From an uncultured Lachnospiraceae bacterium (lineage in GTDB: Bacteria; Bacillota; Clostridia; Lachnospirales; Lachnospiraceae): a stretch of 64,000 bases of DNA. Below the pieces are notes generated by a model. That model worked only from the letters and a program-made list of their open reading frames with translations. It did no database searches and was not told the origin of the DNA. Position 1 is the stretch's first letter; the number at the start of each line of letters is the position of its first letter. The stretch covers positions 10,638 through 74,637 of the forward strand of contig CAJUGD010000007.1 in the NCBI GenBank assembly GCA_910586205.1, read 5' to 3'. Position numbers and translations under genes: made by a program. Positions 26,105 to 33,707 of the stretch are shown here, in pieces.

Positions 26105-27142
26105 TTACTGCAGTAAGCTCAAGACACCCTGCGGTACGGAGTTAGACTGTGCCAGCATGGACTGGGAAGCCTGCATAAGAATGTTATTCTTTGTGAATGC
26201 CGTAATCTCATCGGCCATATCGGTATCACGGATACGGCTCTCAGCAGAGGTGATGTTCTCGGAAGTAACTTTCAGGTTGTTAACCGTATGCTCAAGTCTG
26301 TTCTGAGCTGCACCAAGGGTAGCACGGTAGCTGGATACTGCGTTGATAGCAGCGTTGATGGTGTCAATAGCAGCATTAGCAACAACAGTACTGGTACCGG
26401 AAATATTCATGGTCGGCAGCAATGCAGAAGCAACCGTTGCTTTCTGAAGATCAACACCTGCAGGTGTCTTTAACTGTTCGCCCGCTGCATCCTCAATAGC
26501 TGTAGTAGCATTAGCACCAACAGTACCGGTAGCGGTAATGTAATCGGTCTTGGTTCCAGACAAAGCAAGCTGATTGTTACCAACCTTAAAGTTAGTAACA
26601 CCACGATCTACAGCATCAGCAAAGATCGCAGCCTGAATACCGGAAGCAGTCATTGCCTGGCTGTTCACGGTGATCGTCTCAGCGGAGCTGGGACCAATCT
26701 GGAAGGTCATCTTACCAGCAGCGCCAGTAGCAGCCAACGGCTTGATTCCGTTGAAGTCTGTGTTGTTAGCGATACGGTCGATTTCCTTAAGCAGCTCAGA
26801 TACCTCACTCTGCAGGTTTCCTCTTGCAACGGTATTGTAGGTACCATTTGCAGACTGGGAAGCCAGTGTGGTAAGACGCTGTAACATGGAGTGAACCTCA
26901 GTCAGAGCACCTTCTGCTGTCTGAATCAATCCGATAGCATCCTGTGCGTTCTTTGCTGCCTGATTCAGACCGTTAATCTGGGATCTCATGCTCTCGGAAA
27001 TCGCCAGACCAGCCGCATCGTCACCTGCACGGTTGATCTTATAACCGGAAGACAGCTTCTCTAAGTTCTTGTTCAATCCACTCTGGTTAATACCTAAGTT
27101 TCTATAAGAGTTAATCGCAGCTATGTTGTGTTGAATAATCAT
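26105..27142 (-). CDS. fliC: Flagellin 1
   Basis: 345 residues. Conserved N-terminal D0/D1 (MIIQHNIAAINSYRNLG, LEKLSSGYKINRAGDDAAGL, ISESMRSQINGL) and C-terminal D1/D0 (NRLEHTVNNLKVTSEN, ESRIRDTDMADE, ending LSLLQ), with a short variable middle (about 155-255) rich in Ala, Thr and Asn, typical of compact clostridial flagellins and a possible O-glycosylation region. Forms the filament. Paralogous to flagellin 2 at 55.4 kb: ends nearly identical in protein but with many synonymous differences, so the duplication is not recent. Sigma-28 promoter and CsrA-like leader upstream; GT2 genes downstream. Confidence 0.97.
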   Translation of the reverse strand: MIIQHNIAAINSYRNLGINQSGLNKNLEKLSSGYKINRAGDDAAGLAISESMRSQINGLNQAAKNAQDAIGLIQTAEGALTEVHSMLQRLTTLASQSANGTYNTVARGNLQSEVSELLKEIDRIANNTDFNGIKPLAATGAAGKMTFQIGPSSAETITVNSQAMTASGIQAAIFADAVDRGVTNFKVGNNQLALSGTKTDYITATGTVGANATTAIEDAAGEQLKTPAGVDLQKATVASALLPTMNISGTSTVVANAAIDTINAAINAVSSYRATLGAAQNRLEHTVNNLKVTSENITSAESRIRDTDMADEITAFTKNNILMQASQSMLAQSNSVPQGVLSLLQ

Positions 27143-27146
27143 AAAA

Positions 27147-27222
27147 ACATCCTCCTATTCCATGATCACTTCCCCTGAGAACCTCCCTGTCCCCAGGCTT
27201 TCTTCCATGCGGGCCCTTGCAC
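27147..27222 (-). promoter_or_regulatory. Flagellin 1 leader: CsrA-like sites and GTGCAAGGGCCCG element
   Basis: Minus strand ATAGGAGGATGT (27158-27147) covers the Shine-Dalgarno and fits the CsrA consensus RUACARGGAUGU at 10 of 12 positions. GGACAGGGAGGT (27192-27181) also fits at 10 of 12. GTGCAAGGGCCCG (27222-27210) lies 68 nt before the ATG, and a one-base variant occupies nearly the same place before flagellin 2. Confidence 0.5.
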
Positions 27223-27290
27223 AAAAGAAATCGTAAAGTATCTGCTTAAGATTGTTCAATCCGACATGCCTTACAGCTTTACAGTGTTAT

Positions 27291-27317
27291 ATATCGTCAG
27301 GTTTCAGAAAAGGATAA
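27291..27317 (-). promoter_or_regulatory. Sigma-28 type promoter of flagellin 1
   Basis: Minus strand TTAT (27317-27314), 15 nt, GACGATAT (27298-27291), about 150 nt before the flagellin start. Confidence 0.75.
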
Positions 27318-27372
27318 GTCTTTTTCAGGAAAATGTTCTTAATCTTATATTTCCGTTCTTAAATCTACCGGC

Positions 27373-28092
27373 TCATCTGAAAAACTCATGTCCTCCATGC
27401 TGAAACAGATAGGTCAGCCTCTGATCAAACCAGGCTGCATTCCCGGCGTCAGACCATCTGCGGTTCATAAAATAAAGGGCTCCCTGGGAGTAATCCTCTC
27501 CTGCCAATGCCCGGTCTACTGCCATCTTGGTCTCCTCTGAGACTGTACAGGAATTTAGCGTCCCGTTTTTCACAGGGGAAAACTGGGATTTCTGGTACAC
27601 CACCCCTGTGACTGTATTTGGAAATTCCTGGCTTTTCACCCGGTTAATAATCACGTTTGCCACCAGGATCCGGCCCTTGGCATCACATCCCCCGGCCTCT
27701 GCCTCTACGATCCTCTGCAGCACCTCATAATCTTTCTGTGAATAGCTGATCCCTGAAGATCCATTCCCGGCCGCAGCTTCCCTGGCTTCCTCCTGCTGAT
27801 GCATGCTTCTTACCTGGTCGATATAACCCTGACGCAGCATTCTTGCCTTTCTCAATGCAAGAACATCTTGTGCCAGCGCCTTGCCGGCCAAAAGGCGGCC
27901 TTCCCTTAAAACATCGCTGCCGGACCGGGTCATAGAATGGCTTTTTTCTTCCCCATAAGCCAAAATTATTCCTGTACCTGCCTCGTCCAAGCCTGCAAAG
28001 TTTATCCACAGCCCTGCTGCCAGCACACTCCCTGCCCCCAAAACAAAAAAATAACGGACTAATTTCTGAAACATCAAATCAACTCTTACCAC
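27373..28092 (-). CDS. Cell wall hydrolase, SleB/CwlJ (Hydrolase_2) family
   Basis: 239 residues: N-terminal membrane helix or signal (about 10-30), a basic helical linker, then the Hydrolase_2 domain from about 118: DYEVLQRIVEAEAGG with the catalytic Glu in EAEAGG (130-135), RILVANVIINRVKS, FPNTVTGVVYQKSQFSPV and GALYFMNRR. Members cut spore cortex as lytic transglycosylases; some act in vegetative wall turnover. GTG 28092 has GAGGTGG close upstream (about 4 nt); ATG 28074 is an alternative without a good ribosome binding site. It sits directly upstream of flagellin 1, but has no sigma-28 site, so a germination or sporulation role is as likely as a motility one. Confidence 0.82.
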   Translation of the reverse strand: MVRVDLMFQKLVRYFFVLGAGSVLAAGLWINFAGLDEAGTGIILAYGEEKSHSMTRSGSDVLREGRLLAGKALAQDVLALRKARMLRQGYIDQVRSMHQQEEAREAAAGNGSSGISYSQKDYEVLQRIVEAEAGGCDAKGRILVANVIINRVKSQEFPNTVTGVVYQKSQFSPVKNGTLNSCTVSEETKMAVDRALAGEDYSQGALYFMNRRWSDAGNAAWFDQRLTYLFQHGGHEFFR

Positions 28093-28371
28093 TTTTCCAC
28101 CTCGTCTATTATAAATGTTTATTTCCCTTTTCCAAACTTTTTCTGTGTTAAAACTGCTCCTTCCTTACGTTGCTGGATATTATAGTCGAAGTCACGAAAA
28201 AAAGTCAATGCAGATTAAACATCTTTGCGGTTATGCACAAATGTATTTTCTGGAAACGGCTTTTTCACCTCACACCCGTTCATATTCTTTTCTCTTTCCT
28301 TCCTTCTTTTATGGATTATACACTGCTCTATCCTTCTATTTATGTTACAATTTTGTTAAATCCAACTGTAT
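28093..28371. other. Gene-free 280-bp stretch
   Basis: AT-rich, without a credible coding frame, RNA or repeat. Presumably holds the promoter of the SleB-like gene; no box is clear enough to call. Confidence 0.4.
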
Positions 28372-28406
28372 AAAAAAAGAATCAGCAAGAGCCGATTCTT
28401 TTTTAT
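28372..28406 (-). terminator. Terminator of the dehydratase operon
   Basis: AAAGAATCAGC pairs with GCCGATTCTTT, loop AAGA region, T-run on the minus strand (and A/T symmetry on plus). 20 nt after the large-subunit stop. Confidence 0.8.
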
Positions 28407-28426
28407 GTAAACTTATTTATGATAAT

Positions 28427-29689
28427 TTAACCAAAATATCCTTCTTCTGCATTGACAATCTTCCCTGCAGCCGCACACGCCGCGGCAGACACAGGGGATG
28501 CCAGATAGATCTCGGTTTTGGCAGTTCCCATTCGTCCCAGAAAATTCCGGTTATTGGTGGCTACCACCCGCTCGCCGTCGCACAGAATGCCTCCTGCCCT
28601 TCCGCAGCACAGACCGCACCCCGGATGAGTCACGATTGCCCCTGCCTCCAGCAAGGTTTTCAATGCCCCGCACGCAAGGGCATCCTCATATACCTTCCGG
28701 CTGGCAGGCGTCACGATCAGCTTTACAAAAGGCGCCACCTTTTTTCCCTCCAGCACCTTTGCCGCTGCCTGCAGATCCTCCAGACGCCCATTGGTACAGG
28801 AACCGATAAATACCTGGTCTATGACGGTTCCTTCCAGCTCCCTTACCTCCCGGATCTTGTCTACCTGGGAAGGACATGCCATCACCGGACGGAAATCCTC
28901 TGCCTGGTACCTGATAGTCTGCACATACTTAGCGTCCTCGTCTCCTTTTAATCCCTTGTAAAATCCATTAAGCTCAATCCCGCAGTACTCTGCCGTCTTC
29001 TCATCCGGAGAAAAGGCAGCACATTTGGCTCCTGCCTCAATAGCCATATTGGCCATGGTCATACGGCTTGCCACCGTCATCTCATCCACCGCAGAGCCCG
29101 TAAATTCCAAAGCCCTATAAGTAGCTCCGTCTGCCCCCAGATCCCCGATAATGCGCAGAATCACATCCTTGGACATCACCCCTTTGGGAAGCGTTCCGTC
29201 AATTACTATCCGGATCGTCTCCGGAATCTTTACCCACAAGGCTCCTGTTCCCAAAATGGCAGCCATCTCCGTGTAGCCGATTCCTGTGGAAAAAGCGCCC
29301 ACACATCCATAGGTAGTGGTATGGCTGTCTGTACCGAACACCACATCTCCCGGCTTCACATACCCTGCCTCTGTCATAAGCTGATGGCAGATCCCGTCGC
29401 TGCGGTGCACATGCGTAAGCCCGTATTTTTCTGCAAATGCATCGCCTGCCTGGTAATGCCTCGTATCGTCCTGCTGACTGGCCGGCACCAGATGATCATA
29501 GATCAAAACCACCTTATCCGGATCCCATACCTTATTAAAGCCCATCTCATGAAATTTATCTGCAATAAACGGCATCATAATATCATCCAGCATGACCCGA
29601 TCCGGCTTTACTGTCACAATGTCCCCCGGCTTTATCTGGACAGAGCCCATATTGTGCCCGATAATTTTTTCTATTATAGTCTGTCCCAA
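28427..29689 (-). CDS. leuC: Isopropylmalate dehydratase-family large subunit (pair 2)
   Basis: 420 residues, aconitase superfamily, short clostridial/archaeal LeuC type. Fe-S cysteine motifs: GSCTNGRLEDL (about residue 300) and HPGCGLCCGRAGG (CxxC); also GTDSHTTTYG and SDGICHQLM. Members isomerise hydroxy-diacids such as isopropylmalate, citramalate, homocitrate or dimethylmalate. Start TTG 29689 with AGGAGG at 9 nt. Partner small subunit lies 14 nt upstream. With a second pair in the same operon and no leuA or leuB nearby, the substrate of either pair stays open; leucine synthesis is the default, not proven. Confidence 0.85.
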   Translation of the reverse strand: MGQTIIEKIIGHNMGSVQIKPGDIVTVKPDRVMLDDIMMPFIADKFHEMGFNKVWDPDKVVLIYDHLVPASQQDDTRHYQAGDAFAEKYGLTHVHRSDGICHQLMTEAGYVKPGDVVFGTDSHTTTYGCVGAFSTGIGYTEMAAILGTGALWVKIPETIRIVIDGTLPKGVMSKDVILRIIGDLGADGATYRALEFTGSAVDEMTVASRMTMANMAIEAGAKCAAFSPDEKTAEYCGIELNGFYKGLKGDEDAKYVQTIRYQAEDFRPVMACPSQVDKIREVRELEGTVIDQVFIGSCTNGRLEDLQAAAKVLEGKKVAPFVKLIVTPASRKVYEDALACGALKTLLEAGAIVTHPGCGLCCGRAGGILCDGERVVATNNRNFLGRMGTAKTEIYLASPVSAAACAAAGKIVNAEEGYFG

Positions 29690-29703
29690 TCTGGTATTCC
29701 TCC

Positions 29704-30198
29704 TTATCCCTCTAATCCGTTGCGCCGCCGCATGGCCTTCACCAGCCCGCCTGCGTTTATAATCTCCACCAGATTCTCCGGCAAAGACGTGATGGGATAA
29801 TGTTTCCCTCTATATTCTATGTGTTGATTCACTGTAACAAGAATCCGGTCTCCTTCCTCAGCTTCATCGTGCAGATCCGGCTGCTCAATCAGAAGCAGGC
29901 CGTTATTAATGGCATTGCGGAAAAAAATCCGGGCAAAGGATTTGGCAATCACACACCGGATACCCAGGGCCTTTACCACCTCCGGCGCCTGTTCCCTGGA
30001 AGAACCGCATCCGAAATTCTTTCCCGCCACAAGAATATCTCCCTCTCTCACCTGTGCGGCCAGATCCGGACGCAAAGGCGAAAATCCATATTGCTTCATA
30101 TCCTCAATCGTCTTCAGCGCAAGGTACTCTGTAGGGATAATAATATCTGTATCAATATCATCCCCCATTACCCACACCTTTCCTTCAAACTGCTCCAT
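29704..30198 (-). CDS. leuD: Isopropylmalate dehydratase-family small subunit (pair 2)
   Basis: 164 residues: GKVWVMGDDIDTDIIIPTEYL, the swivel-domain motif NFGCGSSREQAPEVVKALG and KSFARIFFRNAINNGLL, all typical for LeuD-type subunits. ATG 30198 (MEQFEGKVW) has GAGGAG about 5 nt upstream; an ATG at 30216 lacks a site. The YLALKT stretch after DTDIIIP is the substrate-recognition loop that separates LeuD from homoaconitase subunits, but I cannot assign it by eye. Pairs with the large subunit that begins 14 nt downstream. Confidence 0.87.
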   Translation of the reverse strand: MEQFEGKVWVMGDDIDTDIIIPTEYLALKTIEDMKQYGFSPLRPDLAAQVREGDILVAGKNFGCGSSREQAPEVVKALGIRCVIAKSFARIFFRNAINNGLLLIEQPDLHDEAEEGDRILVTVNQHIEYRGKHYPITSLPENLVEIINAGGLVKAMRRRNGLEG

Positions 30199-30251
30199 CA
30201 CTGCTCCTCTCATCACCTTTCAGATCTTCCTGTCTCATGACTATGCCTCTG

Positions 30252-31514
30252 TTATTCCCCCAAAGCGGCCATGTCCTCTGTACAGATCTCCCCCTTCACT
30301 GCTGACGCTGCCACGGTAGCCGCGGAGCCCAAATACACCTTAGAGCTTGGATGACCTGCCCTTCCCTTAAAGTTCCGGGTTCCGGTGCTGATCAGCACCT
30401 CGTTTTCTCCGATCACTCCCTGGCAGCTTCCCCAGCACACACTGCAGTTGGGATTCATCACAATGGCGCCGCTTTCCATAAAAGTCTGAATCAGCCCTTC
30501 CTCCATTGCCTGCAGATATACCTGCTGACTGGCTGGCACCACTAAGAACCGCACATGATCAGCCACCTTTTTTCCTTTTACAATAGAAGCTCCCACCCGC
30601 AGATCGTCGATCCTTCCGTTATTGCAGGAGCCAAGAAAAGCTTCATTGATCCGCACGCCGCATACATCCTTTGCCGGAACCACTGCATCCACAAAATCCG
30701 GTTTTGCAACCACCGGCCGGATCTTAGACAGATCAAAGGTATATTCCTTTACATAAACTGCATCCGGATCACTTACAAATACTGCCTTCGGCTCTCTGCC
30801 CCGCTCCTTCAGATAAGCAAGAGCCTTATCGTCCGCCTCAAATATGGCTGTCTTGGCTCCTGCCTCCACTGCCAGGTTGCACAGCACCATCCTTTCATTG
30901 ACACTAAGCCCCCTTGCCCCGTCTCCGGTAAATTCCATTACCTGATAATTCACGCCGTTGGCTCCGATCTGTCCGATGATGGTCAGCATCAGATCTCTTG
31001 CATACACACCCCGGGGTAAGGTTCCCGTCAGATTGAATTTCACAGTCTCAGGCACCAGCACCCAGGAAGTTCCCGTAACCATACCGTAAAGAAGATCCGT
31101 ACACCCTACTCCGGTTCCAAAAGCCCCCAAAGCCCCATAGGTGCAGGTATGGCTGTCAGCTCCAAAGATCAACTCTCCGGGACACACATAATGCTCCATC
31201 ATAATCTGATGGCACACACCCTTGCCCTCCCAGAAATCAATCCCATGTTCCCTCGCAAAATCCCTCATTTTCTTCTGGGAGCCTGCCGTCTTCGCGCTGT
31301 CTGAGGGCACATTGTGATCCACGATAAATACCATCTTTTTTGTGTCTGCAATCCTGGGATGATTCAGTTTTTTGTGATACATATCCACGGTAAGATGGGT
31401 GGTGCCGTCATTACTCATCATCCGGTCTAATGTCACAGTATGGATATCCCCTGCCCGGACAACTTCCACTCCTGCCGCTCTGGCAATGATCTTCTCTGCA
31501 ATGGTCATTCCCAT
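30252..31514 (-). CDS. leuC: Isopropylmalate dehydratase-family large subunit (pair 1)
   Basis: 420 residues, aconitase superfamily. GSCNNGRIDDLRVG and NPNCSVCWGSCQG hold the Fe-S cysteines; GADSHTCTYGALGAFGTG and GKGVCHQIMMEH are present. The tail GRAGHPSSKVYLGSAATVAASAVKGEI is normal for the family. It differs clearly from pair 2 (VDHNVPS against YDHLVPA; CWGSC against CCGRA), so the two pairs are not recent copies. ATG 31514 overlaps the small-subunit stop as TGATG, indicating coupled translation, with AGGAGG 7 nt upstream. Confidence 0.85.
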   Translation of the reverse strand: MGMTIAEKIIARAAGVEVVRAGDIHTVTLDRMMSNDGTTHLTVDMYHKKLNHPRIADTKKMVFIVDHNVPSDSAKTAGSQKKMRDFAREHGIDFWEGKGVCHQIMMEHYVCPGELIFGADSHTCTYGALGAFGTGVGCTDLLYGMVTGTSWVLVPETVKFNLTGTLPRGVYARDLMLTIIGQIGANGVNYQVMEFTGDGARGLSVNERMVLCNLAVEAGAKTAIFEADDKALAYLKERGREPKAVFVSDPDAVYVKEYTFDLSKIRPVVAKPDFVDAVVPAKDVCGVRINEAFLGSCNNGRIDDLRVGASIVKGKKVADHVRFLVVPASQQVYLQAMEEGLIQTFMESGAIVMNPNCSVCWGSCQGVIGENEVLISTGTRNFKGRAGHPSSKVYLGSAATVAASAVKGEICTEDMAALGE

Positions 31515-31990
31515 CACTCCACCTCCTGATTTAAGGACGCAATCAGTCCGCCCTGGTTTAAGATATTCTGCATATATTCCGGAAGCCGGGTGCAGGAAAA
31601 GGTTCTGCCTCCTGCCCTGGCCACTCCTTCTGTCAAAGAAAGCTCCATCTCATCTCCGCTTTCCACTGCCTCCGGCAAATCCTTACATACAATAACCGGA
31701 AGACCGATATTAATGGCATTCCGGTAAAATATCCGGGCAAAGGATTTGGCCACTACAGCCTTTACCCCCAAAGCCTTCAAAACGCCGGGCGCCTGCTCTC
31801 TGGAGGAGCCGCAGCCAAAATTCTCTCCCCCTACCACATAATCCCCTGGCTTTACCTTTGCCGGAAATTCCGGATCCAGAGACTCAAAGGTATGTACTTT
31901 CATTTCTTCAATCGTTGGCAGCAAAAGATATTGAGATGCAATAATCTGATCTGTGTCCAGATCATTATGAAATTTAAAAATCTTGCCCAA
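31514..31990 (-). CDS. leuD: Isopropylmalate dehydratase-family small subunit (pair 1)
   Basis: 158 residues: GKIFKFHNDLDTDQIIASQYLLL, NFGCGSSREQAPGVLKALGVKAVVAKSFARIFYRNAIN. The start is set at TTG 31990 because AGGAGG (32003-31998) lies 7 nt before it; ATG 32017 is inside the promoter region and would be almost leaderless. The recognition loop reads DTDQIIASQYLLLPT, unlike pair 2. First gene of a four-gene unit S-L-S-L, divergent from a LysR regulator. Confidence 0.85.
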   Translation of the reverse strand: MGKIFKFHNDLDTDQIIASQYLLLPTIEEMKVHTFESLDPEFPAKVKPGDYVVGGENFGCGSSREQAPGVLKALGVKAVVAKSFARIFYRNAINIGLPVIVCKDLPEAVESGDEMELSLTEGVARAGGRTFSCTRLPEYMQNILNQGGLIASLNQEVE

Positions 31991-32020
31991 ATCGATCCCT
32001 CCTGTTTCTTCTTTCATTGC

Positions 32021-32050
32021 ATTATAACACTCTATCTGCTATAATAACAA
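32021..32050 (-). promoter_or_regulatory. Promoter of the dehydratase operon
   Basis: Minus strand TTGTTA (32050-32045), 18 nt, TATAAT (32026-32021), about 30 nt before the TTG start of the first small subunit. The AT-rich stretch upstream to 32090 is the likely LysR binding region. Confidence 0.6.
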
Positions 32051-32095
32051 TACATAATACTCATACTTTTCATAACTTACAATCATGATGTTGGG

Positions 32096-32122
32096 GTCAA
32101 AAAGTCTTTTGACCCTGGTATC
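32096..32122. repeat. GGTCAAAA/TTTTGACC inverted repeat with dispersed motif
   Basis: GGGTCAAAA (32095-32103) and CTTTTGACCC form a short inverted repeat; CTTTTGACCCTGGTATC (32106-32122) recurs, with one change, at 10363-10379 before the secreted protein gene. Both copies lie 25-140 nt before a plus-strand gene. Confidence 0.5.
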
Positions 32123-32146
32123 TAATCATATTAAAGGAGCTTTTCT

Positions 32147-33058
32147 ATGCCGCAAAACCTGGAACAGAACTTGTCCCAATACCATATTTTCCATGCTGTT
32201 GCCCAAACCGGCAACATCTCAAAGGCTGCCCGTGAGCTTTACATCAGCCAGCCTGCTATCAGCAAAGCCATCCGCAAGCTGGAGGACAATCTGGGCATGA
32301 GCCTGTTTGTCCGCAATTCCCGCGGAGTCCAGTTGACTGAGGAAGGACAGATCCTTTACCAGCACACCTGTTCAGCCTTTGATGCCTTATCCGCCGGAGA
32401 GCAGGAGCTTCGCCGCATCCACGAATTTCATTTAGGCCACATCCGCATCGGCGTCAGCAATACCTTATGCCGCTTTATTTTGGTGTCTTATTTAAAGCGC
32501 TTTATTGAACAGTATCCCCACATTAAAATCACCATTGAAACCCAGTCCAGCTCCCATACCCTTGCCATGTTAGAACAGCAGCGCATTGATATCGGCCTGA
32601 TTGCCAGACCCCAGCTCCAGAAGTCCTTAGCATTCCTTCCGGTTATGGAGATTGAGGACATTTTTGCCGCTGCCCCCAGCTATCTGGAGCATCTCCGCCT
32701 TCGGGAAGGATCACAGGCAGATGTATTCCAATCCGGCAACATTATGCTTTTAGACAAAAATAATGCAACCCGGACCTACATTGACGATTATATGAGCGCT
32801 AATCAAATAGAAGCCAACAATCTTCTTCAGGTGACTACCATGGATCTGCTCATTGAATTTGCCCGTATCGGTTTAGGCATTGGCTGTGTGATCCGAGAAT
32901 TTATCAAAGAGGATCTGGAAAACGGAACCCTGGTGGAGATCAAGCTGGGCAATCCGATCTGCAAACGCACGGTAGGCTTTGCCTACCGCCCCAGCCATAC
33001 CTCCAAAGCCCTGGAGTCTTTTATAAACTTCTGCAAAACCCCGCTCCCCTACTCATGA
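32147..33058 (+). CDS. LysR family transcriptional regulator
   Basis: 303 residues. N-terminal winged helix (about 8-65): YHIFHAVAQTGNISKAAREL, ISQPAISKAIRKLEDNLG, LFVRNSRGVQLTEEG. C-terminal effector domain from about 90 (HIRIGVSNTLCRFILVSYL, IDIGLIARPQ). Probably controls the divergent S-L-S-L dehydratase operon, with a substrate-related acid as inducer; this is the usual LysR arrangement but not shown. AAAGGAG lies 7 nt before the ATG. The stop overlaps the next convergent gene by six bases. Confidence 0.92.
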   Translation: MPQNLEQNLSQYHIFHAVAQTGNISKAARELYISQPAISKAIRKLEDNLGMSLFVRNSRGVQLTEEGQILYQHTCSAFDALSAGEQELRRIHEFHLGHIRIGVSNTLCRFILVSYLKRFIEQYPHIKITIETQSSSHTLAMLEQQRIDIGLIARPQLQKSLAFLPVMEIEDIFAAAPSYLEHLRLREGSQADVFQSGNIMLLDKNNATRTYIDDYMSANQIEANNLLQVTTMDLLIEFARIGLGIGCVIREFIKEDLENGTLVEIKLGNPICKRTVGFAYRPSHTSKALESFINFCKTPLPYS

Positions 33059-33577
33059 ATCATACAAATTAAACCGATCCCCCACTGCCGGCTTCACATT
33101 TCCGCTTTTTCTCTCTACCTGATAGCTGTTGATGACAGCATTGCTGTCAGGCCCTGTCACCTTGCGGACCGTCATATAAATCTTGTGCTTATCCCTGTAA
33201 TCCTCCCTAAAGATCAGCGGATCTCCCTCATTTTTGTAATATCCCAATTTTCCGACTGCATTCTCCAAAAGCCTGACCGATGCTTCCTCATCCAGCTCAG
33301 GACGCGGGTTCCAGGCTCCTGTCTCCCTGTCCAGATAATACCACAGCCCATCCTCTGCTGTCTGAATCCATCCGGTCTTAAGCTCTCCGCCTTCATTATA
33401 ATAATACCATTTCTCATCCACCTGCTTCCAGCCTGCGGTATAATTGACGGTCTCTGTCTGGCTCTGCGGCTCATTGACGTCTCCATAGGCAGGAACACAC
33501 AAGATCCCTGCCGCCAAAGAAAACACGATCCCCGCTCGAACGAATCTTCCTCTTAAACAAAGCTTTGATTTTCCCAT
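33053..33577 (-). CDS. Secreted cell-wall-binding repeat protein
   Basis: About 174 residues from ATG 33577: signal peptide (MGKSKLCLRGRFVRAGIVFS..., cut after AYG), two aromatic wall-binding repeats (AGWKQVDEKWYYYNEGGELKTGW and ETAEDGLWYYLD-like; given in parts), then a 90-residue C-terminal domain without a known motif. AAGGAG lies 13 nt before this ATG, which is far; ATG 33604 or 33610 upstream would lengthen the N-region. Located at the cell surface. It shares the wall-repeat style with the 10.5-kb gene. Its coding end overlaps the LysR gene by 6 nt tail to tail, leaving no room for a separate terminator. Confidence 0.7.
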   Translation of the reverse strand: MGKSKLCLRGRFVRAGIVFSLAAGILCVPAYGDVNEPQSQTETVNYTAGWKQVDEKWYYYNEGGELKTGWIQTAEDGLWYYLDRETGAWNPRPELDEEASVRLLENAVGKLGYYKNEGDPLIFREDYRDKHKIYMTVRKVTGPDSNAVINSYQVERKSGNVKPAVGDRFNLYDS

Positions 33578-33652
33578 ATTCTCTGTCAGTCTCCTTTCCT
33601 TCATCTCCATGCTTCCATAATCCAAAAAACCATTTCTCCGGGTACGCCAAAA

Positions 33653-33703
33653 CAAAAAAGCAGAGGAAACCCAAGGCATCAGCCTTACATCCCCCTGCTT
33701 TCC
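33653..33703 (-). terminator. Terminator of ilvN-ilvC
   Basis: Minus strand AGCAGGGGGA..AAGGC-tgat-GCCTT..TCCTCTGCT followed by TTTTTTG, directly after ilvC. Confidence 0.8.
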
Positions 33704-33707
33704 TGTC

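Noticed and set aside
28407..28951. Long plus-strand frame opposite the pair 2 large subunit
   Set aside because: It mirrors leuC, has no ribosome binding site and no family features; most of its length is antisense shadow.
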